A DNA stretch of 5,868 nucleotides from Deltaproteobacteria bacterium (GTDB taxonomy: Bacteria > Desulfobacterota > Desulfarculia > Adiutricales > JAGVGV01): NCBI GenBank assembly GCA_020056895.1, contig JAGVGV010000627.1:1-5868 (forward strand), in the 5' to 3' direction. Of this stretch, positions 5,458 through 5,868 are shown in pieces. The first letter of the stretch is position 1. Each line of letters begins with the position of its first letter. Made by a program: the position numbers and the translations under genes. The notes below the pieces were generated by a model. It saw only the letters and a list, made by a program, of their open reading frames with translations. It ran no database searches and was not told the DNA's origin.

Positions 5458-5868
5458 ATGGCTCAAGGTATCTGGTTTGTCGCCGAGGCGCGTGATGGCG
5501 AACTGCGCAAGGTTTCCTTCGAAGCGGCCAGCGCGGCCCGCCGTTTGGCGGATGAAGCCGGCGCGGCCGTGACCGGTGTTCTGGTGGGCGCCGGCGTGGC
5601 TCCCCTGGCGGAAAAACTGGCTCCGTACGGCGCGGACAAGGTGTTCGTGGTGGAAGACGCCCGGCTCAAGGAATACGAACCGGCGGCGTACGCCAAAGTG
5701 ATCGCCAAGCTGGCTCGGGACAACGGCGCCGCCGTGCTGTTGCTGCCCGCTTCGGTGCAGGGCAAGGACCTGGCGGCCCGTCTGGCCGCCCGTTTGGGCG
5801 TGGGGTTGGCCATGGACTGCCTGGGGCTGTCCTTGGACGAAAACAAAAAGCTGGTGGCTGAGCGGCCC
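5458..5868 (+). CDS. etfA: Electron transfer flavoprotein subunit alpha, N-terminal part
   Basis: The first 137 residues of EtfA are visible and the frame runs off the right edge. The start reads MAQGIWFVAEARDGEL, the standard beginning of domain I, followed by ARRLADEAGAAVTGVLVG, a GADKVFVVED motif and the segment LLLPASVQGKDLAARLAARL that precedes the linker in this family. There is no N-terminal ferredoxin-like extension, unlike some anaerobe EtfA proteins. The FAD-binding domain II would lie beyond the window. The ATG at 5458 has AAAGGAGA (5443-5450) 7 bases upstream. The 27-base gap from etfB implies one operon. EtfA and EtfB act as a cytoplasmic heterodimer with one FAD plus either AMP or a second FAD, depending on the type. 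Confidence 0.94.
   Translation, partial: MAQGIWFVAEARDGELRKVSFEAASAARRLADEAGAAVTGVLVGAGVAPLAEKLAPYGADKVFVVEDARLKEYEPAAYAKVIAKLARDNGAAVLLLPASVQGKDLAARLAARLGVGLAMDCLGLSLDENKKLVAERP

Noticed and set aside
4597..5466. Open frame of 289 codons opposite etfB
   Set aside because: Antisense shadow of a secure etfB gene, with His/Gly-rich composition typical of GC-rich reverse frames.

Overview
The window is about 60% GC and looks like ordinary bacterial chromosome. It has tightly packed genes, Shine-Dalgarno sites, sigma-70-type promoters and one textbook intrinsic terminator. The rplU-rpmA-obgE-proB order, an L27 without the N-terminal extension seen in Firmicutes, and a TetR/FadR-type regulator next to etfBA suggest a Gram-negative fatty-acid or aromatic-oxidising bacterium. 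A Desulfobacterota (former Deltaproteobacteria) lineage is my best guess, but this is inference and no marker here settles it.

Left edge (1-449): the C-terminal end of a tetratricopeptide-repeat protein on the + strand, then a 93-base gap with small GC-rich hairpins. This gene converges on proB.

Minus-strand block (450-3571): reading right to left, a strong promoter (TTGACA, 17 bp, TACAGT) drives rplU (L21) and rpmA (L27). A strong intrinsic terminator (2795-2821) follows. Then come obgE (ribosome-assembly GTPase) and proB (glutamate 5-kinase), which overlap by 11 bp. The Shine-Dalgarno of proB is built from the codons of the acidic ObgE tail. proA, often the next gene in this cluster, is not downstream.

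Control region (3572-3952): about 300 bases without a credible gene, then a + strand promoter (TTGACA, 17 bp, TACAAG). Immediately after it lies a perfect 7+7 inverted repeat (TGAATGA-ATCG-TCATTCA), almost identical to the Bacillus subtilis FadR (YsiA) box.

Plus-strand block (3953-5868): a TetR-family regulator closely resembling B. subtilis FadR, then etfB and the start of etfA, the two subunits of electron-transfer flavoprotein. The likely logic is an autoregulated acyl-CoA-responsive repressor controlling the electron carrier that accepts electrons from acyl-CoA dehydrogenases. The same regulator-plus-etfBA linkage occurs in the B. subtilis lcfA-fadR-fadB-etfB-etfA operon. This regulator, operator and target module is the most informative part of the window. 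I see no mobile elements, CRISPR arrays, tRNA or rRNA genes, and no wholly novel system.
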